A stretch of 64,000 nt of DNA from Nymphaea colorata (lineage: Eukaryota > Streptophyta > Magnoliopsida > Nymphaeales > Nymphaeaceae). Each line of letters starts with the position of its first letter. Positions within the stretch are counted from its first letter, which is position 1. The position numbers and the translations under genes were made by a program. Below are positions 23,121 to 35,549 of this stretch, one piece after another. The notes below the pieces were generated by a model. That model saw only the letters and a program-made list of their open reading frames with translations. It searched no databases and was not told the origin of the DNA. The DNA lies in the NCBI RefSeq assembly GCF_008831285.2, contig NC_045138.2, positions 14,334,571-14,398,570 of the forward strand, read 5' to 3'.

Positions 23121-23964
23121 AGTTCGTGGGGTCGTCTTCTTATTCTTGAAAGCCAAAGCAAGATGTACTGCTTAAAAGCGAAAAGCAAAGTGTATTGCTT
23201 AAAAGCGAGAAGATTTTTAAACGATTTTACCATTGTTTTCAAAGATTGAATCCTCGAACTTCCTCGAGAAAAGGACTTGGAATATAGGAGTTGGGAATTC
23301 TATTACCTGGGATTCACATCCCTTGTTGTAAGGACGAAGCAATGATGGGAACTTTTTCATGTGAAAGAGAGATCACCTGCCATTTGTTGTTAATCGAACT
23401 CACTGCTTATTTGTTATTAAATGGTACATCTTGGAGGTGCAATAATCAATTCAAGTTCAATTCAAGGGTGTAAGGAAGAGGATTTTGAGATGAAGTGGGA
23501 TGCGAACCAATGCTTACTTAAAAGTTTAGATCACGAGATGCCCTGCAAAACAGACCACTTAGTAGACATATGTACTTCTTGAAAGGAAAATCCCTAGGCA
23601 TCGAATTACGAGCGACTTTGAATGCCTAAAATAGTGGATTCAGGGTGCTTTTATCTTGGATAACTTCTTTTAAGGGGGTATGCTTGACTAAGGGGCTGAA
23701 ATTGAGTGGTCAATGGTGCCCCCCCTACAAATCTGACATTTTTTACTTCATTAATGGAGTCCTGTAATAGCAATTTTAATATGAAACCAGATCCAATTCT
23801 AGATCTAATTAGAATGGGATGTGGCGAAGGTAGTATCTGGACCAAATCCAATTGGTTCACGGCTCCCACCAAAGATTGCATTTCCATTTGACTCTTCCAG
23901 AGTGCCGATGGCCAAAGCCACTGTTGAAATTTTCAAATAATTAAAAAGTTTCATATGTGTTATT

Positions 23965-24140
23965 AGGGATAGAACTAGGAAGTTTTTTTGATGCAAGGAT
24001 CAAACTATAGTTTCAAAATTTTAATAAGAATTAAAATATATTTTTTTTCAAATTTTTATATAGGTTAAACAATTTTTTTTTAAATTTACTTTCTTATTTA
24101 TTTTAATATAAATTATAGTTTTTTTTTTTTTGTCAATGAC
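23965..24140. repeat. AT-rich dispersed repeat copy, reversed
   Basis: Contains ATAGTTTCAAAATTTT and long T/A runs matching, in reverse orientation relative to 27.1-27.2 kb, the AT-rich family whose hallmark is CAAAATTTTGAAACTA. Confidence 0.45.
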
Positions 24141-27120
24141 GACACTGCTGACAATTACACAAGAGAGGACCTATCTCTACCATCCAACGTGGGATGTTTT
24201 CCTGGCTTGTCACTAGAAGAAATTGAACCAGACTTTGTCGCTTGCTTGGTAGTGTAAAACTCTGTGTCTGCTTTGGCTTATGCAGAACGTTGACACGTAC
24301 AAAAATTGAACTTGCAATTGGCCTTTTAGCAGCCACTTTGCCTAATTAAACTGAATGACCGTGTTTCTTCTTCATTGGGTTAAATTAAGGGAGCAAACAG
24401 ATCTATCGGCCATGTTTTTGGAGGATTTTCTGTTCTTAGTGATTTCCTACATATTAATGAGCTGAGCTAAGCCCTATCCTTTTGATTGCTCGAGTAATTA
24501 TTCAAATTGTTTGGAAATATGAAGGCAATATTGTTGAAAGCTTTGAATGATTATAAAAGCCAAGAGAGCCAGGGCGTTCGATAAGAAATATTCACACTTT
24601 TGAATAAATTGAGACCAAATGGTATCCTTTTAGGTGAGTAAGATGAACACTTCATCCTACTGCCCAAGAAAAGAGCAAATATCAACCACCATTTTCCTTA
24701 TTCTTCAAGAGCACCAAGCTTGTTGTCGATGTATCAGGGTGGCACTTTCATTATGCTTCAACTTACATATCGAACACTCCTTTGATTAAAGGAGGTTTTA
24801 TACTTAAAATGATTTGCTTAGCAGTTTCTATCTTGAGAATTCGTTAACTGGTTTGATTTCCTTTTATTTTTAAAAGGACCCACATGATTGGCTCAGTAGT
24901 TTCTTTCTTGTACTTCTTACTGCTTTGATTTCTGTTATTTCTTAAAAGAACCATGAGATATATGAAGCAACTCGTACAGTGTATTAGAGTGTAGCGGATT
25001 AAACCACCAGGGCAAGTCCCTGGACATAAAATGGTAGAAGAAAACCTAATAATGTATAGCGAGAAAATGCAGCACACTTTTGTGGTCTTGTGCTCATGAT
25101 GCCCTATCGACTTAGTCATATCGATAAACAACCCCTACTACTAGTTCATCAGGAATAGGACTCATCAATCCAACTCAGGCACAGAGACAGAGAGAGAGAG
25201 AGAGAACAGAATGGAAAGTAAAACTGAGAGAAAAGATGTCAGTCAAGAGAAGGGAGATACGAAATTACATTAGAGAGAGAGAGAGAGAGAGAGAGCAGAA
25301 TGAAAATGTATGAAGCAAAACTGGAAGAAGACAAGGTGTCAGGCCTGCAGAGAGAGATACAGAGAGAGGGAGAGAGAGTTCCAAGATGGATGGCATGATA
25401 AAAAAGGACTGGTCAGGAAGCTGGAAGAGTGCTGTGTCTTTGGGACAAAACCCGGTAGCAATGGATGAGTGGATGAAATTGAGAGGCATTTCTCGGGAGC
25501 TGTCAAGAACAAGAGGTTGTTTTCAAGACGTTGTACCTTGCAATTCCCCTCCCGAAACAGTCACCCAGTTGCCCTTTCCCTACCGTTCAATGGGGAGACA
25601 GAGCAATCCCTTCAAGATTTTTTTCCATAAATGTCATTTTCAACTCATTCAGTACAGCAACCCATTATTTTTCATCGTCCACATCATACATCCATTCTTC
25701 CTTCTTCGTCTTTACTCATTGTGTTCCTTTTTTTCCTTTATCCTTCCCAACTTGGCGACCTCAGCTGCCCATTAATCCACTTGTCTATATATATATATAT
25801 ATATGAGAATCTCATTTCCACCTTCCGATGCCAAACAAAATTTTACATCATTTGATGCACTAAACTATCTTGGACTATGATTTTGATTCTTGTGTGTGCT
25901 ACTTCATTCACTCACATCTAAATAATGGCAAGTATGACACTTCAATTTGACCAATGAACATTCTCAGGTTTCGATGCAGTTTTGTACCTTAAGAACAAGA
26001 GAATGGAAAGCTTTAGCCTCTCATCTGAAGTGACAGTGGCTCAAGGTCCGACCACAAATAATGAGAATCCTATTCCCACTTAAAGAGGTCAAACAGACGA
26101 TATGAATTCGTTTCACACGAAAATTCAGCTTCCGGACTAAATTCCTTTGTACGAATGCATTTAGTATTTGGTGCACCACATGAGCGGCAATATCGATGTA
26201 TCTTGTTTGAGCTATGTCAACGTCAGTATTGATTGCCTCATCTTGACTGCCGCTGTGCCTCAGTGGCACAGTCCACCCCTTGTTTTGACTGCACTCGACT
26301 TAACCAAACAATTCTTGTCAGTGTTTTAACGTTGAGAGTTGGGCTTCTTAGCGGATTTAAGTCTCTTTCTCTCATCTCTGATTTATTCTGCTCCTCGTCC
26401 TGTAATGTTTGTTTGCTGCACATTTGTTTTAATGCTATCCAATGTCCGGAAGTTGCTGGATGGCTAAAATTTAAGAAGTCGACACGAAACACCATAAAAT
26501 GTTGTTAAGGTCACCATAAACCATCGTCACACTATAAACCTGATTGGTTTTAGTAACAAATTTTAAAATTTTAGTCAGTTCGGCAACAGTATTGAATTGA
26601 ATTGACCTATATCAACCAAAACTACTGTCAACTTAGTTAACTTGGGTTCTCTGTGGGTTAAACCCACATTAGCTTGTTAGGCTTGGTGGACACCAGTCTA
26701 AGCAGCCATTGGCAAGGCCCAGATTGAGTTGTGTGTGCTGTTATGGCCATACAACATACATGCACAGCAAGAATAGAGGACATTTTAGTAGTTCTTTAGA
26801 AAGGTATTTATAGACTTTTTACTTTGTTCGATTTCGTGAACGAGGGGTATTTTCATTATAACAATTTTCATGCACTAGTATGGCGCATATAACCAGGTTT
26901 TGCCAAGGCCTATCAAAGCTTCATAAAAAAACACAATGTAAAAAATAAGTAAAATAAATTTCTTGCAACACATTTTGGGAGAAATTTTTTTTGAAGAAAA
27001 ATATGTGGCTCTCCTTGTACCCCTACTGAAGCAAAATTTATGCTTTTTTTTTTTTTTTTATAGATACAAAGTGAACGTTTGTCCTAGAAAGCATTTACCT
27101 TGTTTGATTAATTTCATTTC

Positions 27121-27250
27121 AAAACTTTTCGGGGATCTTGGCCCCCCTAAAAAAGATTACATATAAATTTTAAAAATTTTCATTTCTTCTATCAAAATTT
27201 TGAAACTAGAATTCAGCCCTCTTTATGAAAATTCCTAACTCTCTGCCCCT
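27121..27250. repeat. AT-rich dispersed repeat copy
   Basis: Order of blocks: TTGGCCCCCCTAAAA, TTACATATAAATTTT, CAAAATTTTGAAACTA, GAATTCAGCC, AATTCCTAACTCT, TGCCCCT. The same order recurs at 30.2-30.6 kb. Confidence 0.6.
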
Positions 27251-27568
27251 AAAAACTTTCCCTTGAAAGCATGAAGAAGTGCACCTTGGGCAAGTGCAAT
27301 CAAACATTACCTAGTGATCTTCAAACCAAATTCAATCCAACTCCCAAAAAGCACAGATTTTCAACAATCTACCACCAAAGTTCACGTTTCTTCGTTAGGG
27401 TTCTAGTGATCAGCATCACATAAATTCTCTCGATTTTCTTAATCTAAGAATATCATTGGGAAAATGTTGTCGGACTCCCAATACATTGATTTTGCACGAT
27501 CAAATCGAACCAAGTTGACTAGAAAACTAGATCCCCATACATGGAAATTAACCAATCAAGATGAGGTC

Positions 27569-27744
27569 TAGGGATGGAGCCAAGTGGCCGGCGGCACCCT
27601 GGGTTTTGAGAAACAACATTCTACATACAAAAATTTTTAAAAATTTCAATTTGGCCAATATAAAAACTTTTGAAAAAGTTTAAAAGAATTTCCGAAACGT
27701 TGTTAAGCATCTCATTGAGTTTCAAAATCCTGGTTCCGCCCCTG
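27569..27744. mobile_element. short non-autonomous element with imperfect terminal inverted repeats
   Basis: Starts TAGGGATGGAGCCAAG and ends CTGGTTCCGCCCCTGA. The reverse complement of the end (CAGGGGCGGAACCAG) aligns with the start, giving TIRs of about 15 bp with mismatches around an AT-rich core of about 145 bp. I see no clear target-site duplication. The size suggests a MITE-like element; the superfamily is not determined. Confidence 0.45.
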
Positions 27745-27749
27745 ATGTC

Positions 27750-30700
27750 GTGCCTTCTTGGCAAAGTAACACAACAGTGGAAGGGGAAGAAAAGAAAACT
27801 CTGGCTCTTATTCTCACTTCCTCACATCACTAGATTAATAGAGTAGGGAAACTGTAGAGATTGTTTTGTTGGTTTGTTTTTGGTCTTAGATGTGATAAAA
27901 AAGAAAGGAGGCGCGCTTTCTTGACAAAGGAACAAAGGGAAAAAGGGAAAGGGGGGAAAAGTATAGCTCCCCAATATCCTTCCTAGATCCGTTGTCGGTG
28001 CAACGGCCAAAAGCTTTGGAATATAAATTTTATCTTTTCTTATTCTTTTATGTTTACTATTTCATTAAGCGCATAAGAAAAGGACGCTCAGCCACATTTA
28101 GTAATTTCTTGTCCAGGTAAAAGCCTATGAGGGTTTTGGAAAAAGAAAAAAATTCAAACAGGGAATGAAGGTTTAGTTGTAATTACCAAATTTAGCTGAA
28201 GTAGGAGATACACAGTAGTTTTCAGATAATCCTGCATGTTCTATGTCTATTACTTGTTCTCGTTAGTTGATAATATAGTATTCTTTTTCTTTTTTCTTAA
28301 GCATTGTTTTTATTATTGGTATTTTTCTTATTAACGGAAAGTCAAATATTTTTTTCTGTACTAATGTCCAATTCTTGGTTCTCTATTTGCTTGAATAATT
28401 TTTCATCATTTTGAATCATTAGAACATCAACTGAAGCTGCTAACGTGCAAGTTGAAGTACAGTGGAAACAATTTTTAGAGACATCAAAAGTAGGTTTTAT
28501 ATCTTAAAAATATGAAAAGTTGGTAGAAGCGTTTGGTTTTTTCTAGATGGTAGGATGAAATATTTTTGCTCACTACAAATTATTTAATGAGCTATCAATA
28601 ATTATCTTTCTCTTCTCTTGTATGAGTAAATAATTATTATTTGAATGATCTACATGGTGAATGCTATGTAAACATGTAGAAATTTTGGGACTTTTCTCTA
28701 GTTGGGTTGTTCTCTACTTCTACTGCCAGAAAATAAGACCCGTTTTAGAATTACTGGAAATGTTCTAAGACCCATTTTAGGTTTATAGGAAAAGGGAAGC
28801 TTTAACAAAATTAGGGTCTACTTCCTTTTCCTTTGCTGCAAAACTTGTACATAGCACATCAGAGGTCACTTGACACGAAAATTTACATCTCTGTCTTTGG
28901 CTTTTTCAACCATATAATAAATTAAATCAAATCGTATTCTAGAGAGAGAGAGGTAGAGAGAGAAAGGTTGAAGAAAGTTAGGAAGGGATTCGAACCCACA
29001 ATCAGTGGTAGACAGAGGAGGACGAGATCGGTGGTTAGCTTGGAAAAGGGCAAGTGCGAATTGCCAACACATTGTGCTTGTTATAGACATGTAATAAATG
29101 GGTCACTTGCGTCACACCCACGACAAGATGACCACTAAATGACTTTCTTTCCCACGGCTGCGTTTGCTTAGTCCGACTTTGCCAAGAAAATCTAAAAACC
29201 AATAGCTGGGAAAGCGTGTCTTCCTGTTCTTCAATAGGGCTGGCATAACGGTAGGATCGCAGCGATTTGTTTAAGCTTTAAATTCTAGAAATATCAACCT
29301 TTTGTGTTGCCGCAACACAAAAAGCCTAATGTGCAAGATAAAGTATGATAGAGAGACAACACTCTAAGACACCGAAAGCAGGTCATGTATTTTATAGAGA
29401 TAAAAGTTTGAATAAGGACTTCGACTTTCTTCTAGGCGGTGGAAAACCCCAGTCACCGAAAGAAGAACTTTCTCATGGTTTTGTTTGCTTAAGAAGATTT
29501 TTCGAAAGGAACAAAGTTAACGAGACAATTGATTTCCCTCACTGATTGGAAAAGAAGACAAAAACTCTATGCGACAAAATGGACCGCATACATTCTAGTT
29601 TTTTTGGCTCTGAATCGTGCCATCGATTTAATTTCTAAACATTTTTGTCCCATGCATTGCGAAAATAAGTAATTTCCGGCATGAATTGAATGGCAGTTGC
29701 CTGGTTATAATTAGACAACTTAAATACATATATCAGCAATTGGAACAGTCAAATTCGACAAAGTGAAAATTGAAAATAATCTCAAAATCATATGCATGCA
29801 TCCTAACACTATTTAGGTCTTTTCCGTTAAGGGTTTTGGATTATGCTTGATCAAGACAAGCTATGACGGGCCAACGTTCGTGAAGTGGTCAAGTTATCTT
29901 GGCCCCATGCCAATTTCAGTCTGAATCGGTCGAGTCTAATCGAATTAATGACAAACTGATACGATTCGATGAATAAATAGGGAGTGCATGTTTTTATATA
30001 TTTTCATCGTAATGGAAATAACCTTAAGCAAAACAAAATCTTAAACTCAGGCCTAGTGTCGGCGACATATTGGTCTTTGTTTTGAAAAAATTTTTTTTTT
30101 TTAATTAATTGTTTATTGAGGAAAAAACTTTCAAATTCTTACTCTTATGTTTCCAAGGTTTTGACTTGTTTTGGACCATCAATGAATCTATGATATAAGT
30201 AATACACTGGAGCATGATATGCAGGGGCAGAGTCAAGGGGGCGGCCAACAAAGGGCCTCCGCTAAACCCCTTCAAATTTGTTTTTTTTTAATTTACATAT
30301 AAATTTTGTAAAAAATTGTACGTATAATTTTGAAAAACGAAATTTCAGCTATTGTCAAAATTTTGAAATTATAATCTGTACCCCTCATGAAAAATTTCTG
30401 ACTGGCTATAGAGACTACGAGATTTAAAATTCTAACCACTTGAGTGCAGAGGCCAAGCCAGAGAGAGCCTTGACCCTCAATCAATTTTTTGAAAAAATTT
30501 ACATGTAAGTTAGAATATATATATTTATTCTATATAAAAGTTTTAAAAAATTATATTTTGACCCTTACCTAAATTTTGAAACTATAATTCAGTTCCCCTC
30601 ATAAACAATTCCTAACTCTCCCCTTGCTTTCTCCTTGCCACCCAATTACACTATAACACGCGAGACAAAAGAAATTACATTGCTAATGAAACTTTGGCTG

Positions 30701-33170
30701 CACTAATCAATGCTGCCTCCATGATATAGATTGTGATCAGGTGAACGTCCCTTACCTGGTGCGTCTCATGTTCGAGTTCTTCTGGGTCCCATTCGGGCTC
30801 GACTTTCAAAGGAAGAAAGCTTTGTAGGGCAGCCATGTTCGTGTTCTTTGTCCTCGCCTACATTGGAATGTTAGGCAAATAACCCCATTTGCATGCATGA
30901 ACCAATCAGAAGCGTCCCCCCACATAATATGATCCCTTGTGTCCTCTGTTATGGCAACAGTTTTCTTTCTTCAATATGTTTCTTGTTGTTTAATATGTTA
31001 ACTTTTTTTTCAAGTGTCTTGTTTTTATCCTTTTGGAAAACCAAGATAAAGATCGGCTCCCAATTGAGAAGATATTCAATGTCAATTAATTAATACCCTT
31101 GACATTGTCAAGAGTAACGATCCAGCTATTAGATCACATCTAAAGGGAAGAACTTATAAGTGGAATGTACTGGCTAAAGACATTTAATAAATCTTATGTT
31201 ATGCTATTAATCAGTATTATGTTAAATTATCTGACATGCTCAACTGCGACGATGGCAGCATGTGTCTAGATCTTGTACTATCTTGTGTCCGGGTTCATAG
31301 TTCTTCCGGATGCAGATTAAAGCAAATCATAAAGCAGGTTCTGATCTGCCAAACCAGTTTCAGAGCTCATATATATATATATATATAGAACCTGATCCCC
31401 CCAAGAAGCCATGAACTCTGTCGCCCTCCATCGGTCCCCTGTCAATATAATGAAGAAGACGCAGCACTGACAGTCTGCTTTTGCTTTTCCGAGCGGTACA
31501 TGACAAACCAAACCTGAAACTACAGAGAAGTTTTTGCTTCGGTACGTATAAGCCCGTTAGCTAGCATGTATTGCACCATTTTTAAGCTGCGGATTCTTCT
31601 TTCTTCTTTGGAGGAATGCGTGGTTGAAGTATTTGCTTGACAGAAGCTCAAGATGACTGAGACATTGTACTGCATGTACCGGAGGACTCCTACCAAGCAA
31701 TTACTAAAGTTGGTTCTGAACAGTCAGTTGGTGAACAAGAAATTAAATGCTGAGATCTCATTATATAGATGTCTGAGAATCGTTTTCCCACAGGGTTTCT
31801 AAGTAGGTCAGGCAAGACTTAAGAGAGTTGCTTAGAACATTAATGTGCAGCAGAACAAACAGATGACAGGTTCTGTACTCGAAGTTGGAGCAGCGGCGGG
31901 TCCCCCAATTACATCGGGCATTTCAAAAGAAAAAAAGTTTTTGGGTACTTGTGAATTTTTTGGTTTCTGTTTCCTGCACTGCAGTGGTGTCAATGTCACA
32001 GGCGTTGGTACGTAGTTCTTGCAGGGAAGCAAACGGAAGATTACCATCTGAAACAAAAGCTGAGCTTTAAGAAGATCTAACTTTATATAATTAAAACTTA
32101 TTCTTCAAAAATAAAGTTGTTATTTACTTTTTTTTTTTTTTTTTAGAAAAGTGATTTTGTATGTTAGACATTGGCATGGCCAGTTACTTTTCTTCTGTAA
32201 AAAGTCGCCTTTCTCATTGTTCTGTTCTTCCGATTAGATAATTAATTTAACGTGTGACTTGATTGAAGTAAACAAATTTAGAAGTTCCAGCCAAACAGAA
32301 GAAAGCAAATTCTATCCACTCAATTGTCATATCTTCAGCGTCCAATTCGATCCTGATAAACCATGCCTTAAGAGAATACAAACAAACCAACATCATTTAA
32401 ACACTTGCCCCCACATGCTTCCTTTCATTTGAGATCAGTATAGTAGAGCCTCCTTTGACTGACACTGGGCGAACCCACTGAATATATATATATATATACA
32501 CTATGTACATAAAACCGCGACTTTTGTTTGCCTTATAAGACCAGATTAGAGTAATGGGCATATACATAATCGAATTGAGGTATTGGAGCTCCGGTTTTGA
32601 TCTTCAGGCGATTGAGGGTCAGATAATTGTTGGATTACTGATTTAGTTCTTGCTTTTGAGCTGTGGGTGTCTGCAAAAGATGAAGAAGGCCGATTCTTTT
32701 TTGCTGATTGTTCGAAAAAAGTGCTGTTTCTGTATTTCATCTACTGTTCTGTCTCCGAGGTTGTACTCAAAAGGAGCAGTTAATTTACATCAGCTTTGCA
32801 AGGGCTGTACCTGCTAGGAGGAGCAAGTTTCAGATGTTCTAATGAGAATCTAGGTGTCTGTTTGCCATTTACTGGTGATTTTCCTATATGTCTGAATCCC
32901 AGTACTTCTAGTGAATTTTCTTCCTTTGACAGATTAAAAAAATGGGTATTTATCAGCCACTTTAATTTATATATTATTTATAATTTCAATAAAAATGAAG
33001 TAACAGTTTGATTCGTCTGCTGCAAACATGGTTTTAATGAGGAATAACAGCAGCAGCTATCACTGCCTGAGACAGCATCTAACATCTTACCACCTTTGTC
33101 CTCCTCCACTTGCGTAGGCTTCTAGAAAATGACATGAAGGGAAGACAATGTCAAGGTGAATGATTGCTTC
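27750..33170. other. intergenic
   Basis: No supportable gene. GA-rich patches near 28941-28965, a tRNA-promoter-like GGATTCGAACCCA at 28986-28998 without a cloverleaf, AT-rich repeat copies at 30.2-30.6 kb, (TA)n at 31369-31387 and 32481-32498, and a poly-T run at 32130-32144. Confidence 0.6.
30222..30627. repeat. two adjacent copies of the AT-rich repeat family
   Basis: Copy one begins CAGGGGCAGAGTCAAGGGG and runs through TTACATATAAATTTT, CAAAATTTTGAAATTA and CCCCTCATGAAAAATT. Copy two begins GCAGAGGCCAAGCC near 30448 and repeats the same block order, ending CCTAACTCTCCCC. A further copy is at 27.1 kb. Confidence 0.6.
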
Positions 33171-33178
33171 TTTCTTAC

Positions 33179-33235
33179 TGCACCATACTCCATGACCTCT
33201 GGCCATTGACGTTTTCCCACTCCCGCAGAAGCCAT
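33179..33235 (-). other. candidate exon resembling the start of a potato inhibitor I protein
   Basis: After an acceptor-like TTTTCTCATCAG, a minus-strand ATG (33235) opens a 19-codon frame reading MASAGVGKRQWPEVMEYGA and ending at a GTAAGA donor. GK-x-x-WPEV is the conserved N-terminal motif of potato inhibitor I serine-protease inhibitors, and some of those genes have an intron at about this place. I could not find the second exon with the reactive-site loop and RVRV motif in the following 2 kb, so this may be an orphan exon, a relic or coincidence. Confidence 0.25.
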
Positions 33236-33409
33236 TCTGTTCTGATGAGAAAAGAATAGTATAATACCTGGAAGTCAGAATTCCATTGACCGACTCGTTG
33301 GATATGACGGGCAGATCGAATTCACAATACACCGGACCTCCGAAAGTCGGTAGACAATTTTGCAAAGACGATGATGGAGGATAGTTGTGCAAGTTGGTGA
33401 TCATGTCAT

Positions 33410-35460
33410 CGGATAAGGTCAGTTATGGCTGATTTCAGTGGGAATCAGCCAATTCAGATAATGAAATCAGCTTGTTTCCAGTAGTTTTCATCATTAAAAT
33501 AATGGCAGCAGTCAAGGATGAGAAATTCTGCTGGTTAATAGTAATCTGATCACAGATGTCCTTTTTTTTTCCTTTTCCAACTTTCATGTTTTTTGTCGGT
33601 TTTTTGTTGAACCAGTTATATATTCGAAGAATCTGGATTCATTTTTATTTCCAAAATTATATTCTGAGAATGCCCATGACAGAATTTTACAAAATTTTGA
33701 TGTGTTTTTGCTTTTCGTTCTTTGGATCGCGAGTGTCAAGAATTTTACGGTTTGAGGCCTTTTGAAAAAGGTAGCAGCAGTGAAGGATGAGAATTCTCGA
33801 GAGTTCAAATTAGACGGGATTAGGTGGTGTTAAGATATATAGTCGCAAATGTCTTTTCTTTTTCAAATCTCAAGAACTTATCAGAATTTCTTTGACAGGC
33901 CACGAAATGCCAAGAAAATATGATAGTCTAAAGATTAATCTACCTTGAGAATTTTAGCCTATCTAGGAAAGTCTAATAGTCTCCGTTTTTCTTTTCCATG
34001 TTTGAATTGACAGCCTCATCTTTTGCGTTAAAATATTCTTCTACGATTTTCCGCGGTTGAAAGGAAAAGTTCTAAAATCTCTCAATCAATATTTAATATT
34101 GAGATATGGTTTACGAATGATAGACGACAATTAATCTCCTAGCCTAATTAAAAGAAAAAAAATTCAGAACTTCTCTAACAACTCTGGACCAACCCTTGGC
34201 TGAAAATTATTGACACTAAGCAAGTTCCTTAATTATTTAATATCCTGAGTTCCTTGACCACGGCAGGTGTGACCATATTAGAGATGCCAGGACTTCCACA
34301 GATATGCATCAATAATATAATTTCTCACCGTAAGTATTAAAAATATATGTATTAATCTTAAAGGTGTTTTCGAATATCATCAAAATTAGTTTAGTCTTGA
34401 TCTTGAGAATTAATTTTTCCTCCAAACGAATTAATTAATTTATCTGCATAGAAAAGCCTATAGCTAGTATATATATATATATATATGAAAGCGACTACCA
34501 TGGAAACCTAGTGCATTAAATTTTAGATCAATGGTGGATTCAGAGAGACACTTGCCCACATTGTTCTTTGTTGAGTCCATGGCTGCATCATTTAAATCGA
34601 TCGTGAGTCAATTATTACTATTTGGGAACGCAACCATTGTGTTAAAACTTATTGTCATGTCCATAAAAGGTGTATGCATCCCCATAAGTGGTGTTTCTAA
34701 AAAATGGTAAGAGGTGTTTATCTAGCATTTCCTATTTGATAATGTCATCTCATGATCATCAGGTTTTGATGAAACGTAATTTTTGGTGTTAACCTTTTGC
34801 TACATCAGTAAAGTCATGTCATATCATATCCATCGAATTAAAATCGCCCATTAACTTCGAATACACTTAATGACAGCCGTTGAAAGGTTCATACATTAAT
34901 TGAGGAGTGAGTAAGAACAAGAAGTTTCAAATCCCACCCTTCTTCTTATGCCCATAAGGTTTATGTCTGCTTTTAATGCATCGGGTAAGGCACCATCCCT
35001 ATGCATCCACTTACATATTGGTGCCCCACTTTTAAAATAGAAGACATTGGTATCTTGAAAATTAAAAACGAAAACTAGCCGCCTACCAGCTCTGGCTTTT
35101 GCCAGTTGCGTCAACCTTCTTGAGGATCAACTTATGAGTGATACCTACCAGGCTCTACATGCACTGCAACATATGTGGATCGGTGTCCCAGTCAATGTAA
35201 ATCGTATCGACTCGGTACCACATAGCCGTTATGTGAATAAAATAATACCAACAATCTAATTTTTCAGCATACAAATAAATATTTTCAAAGGCGCAGGTTA
35301 AAAAGAATCGGCAAACGAAACAGTTCCCATACGATATTTGTAACATGCAGTACCAATTACTCTTTCTTCCTCTGCACAATGTTTTCAAAATGGAGCAGTT
35401 TTCTAGATTGCTGATGTTCTTCATTTTCAAAGCACTTTTTTCACCGTAGAACTTGAGGGG

Positions 35461-35549
<89 letters not shown>

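Larger units (their letters stand above)
20770..27100. other. intergenic downstream of the TFL1-like gene
   Basis: No supportable gene. Holds (TA)n at 21546-21615, (AG)n at 22001-22058, a diverged tandem duplication of about 115 bp at 22881-23120, an AT-rich repeat copy at about 23965-24140, and two similar GA-rich blocks at 25187-25260 and 25272-25360 just before an ATG-initiated 129-codon frame (25386-25775) with no recognised domain. Confidence 0.6.

Noticed and set aside
28986-28998. GGATTCGAACCCA, the complement of a tRNA B-box
   Set aside because: No cloverleaf can be formed around it and no A-box at the right distance; at most a SINE trace. A similar motif at about 36031 is equally unsupported.
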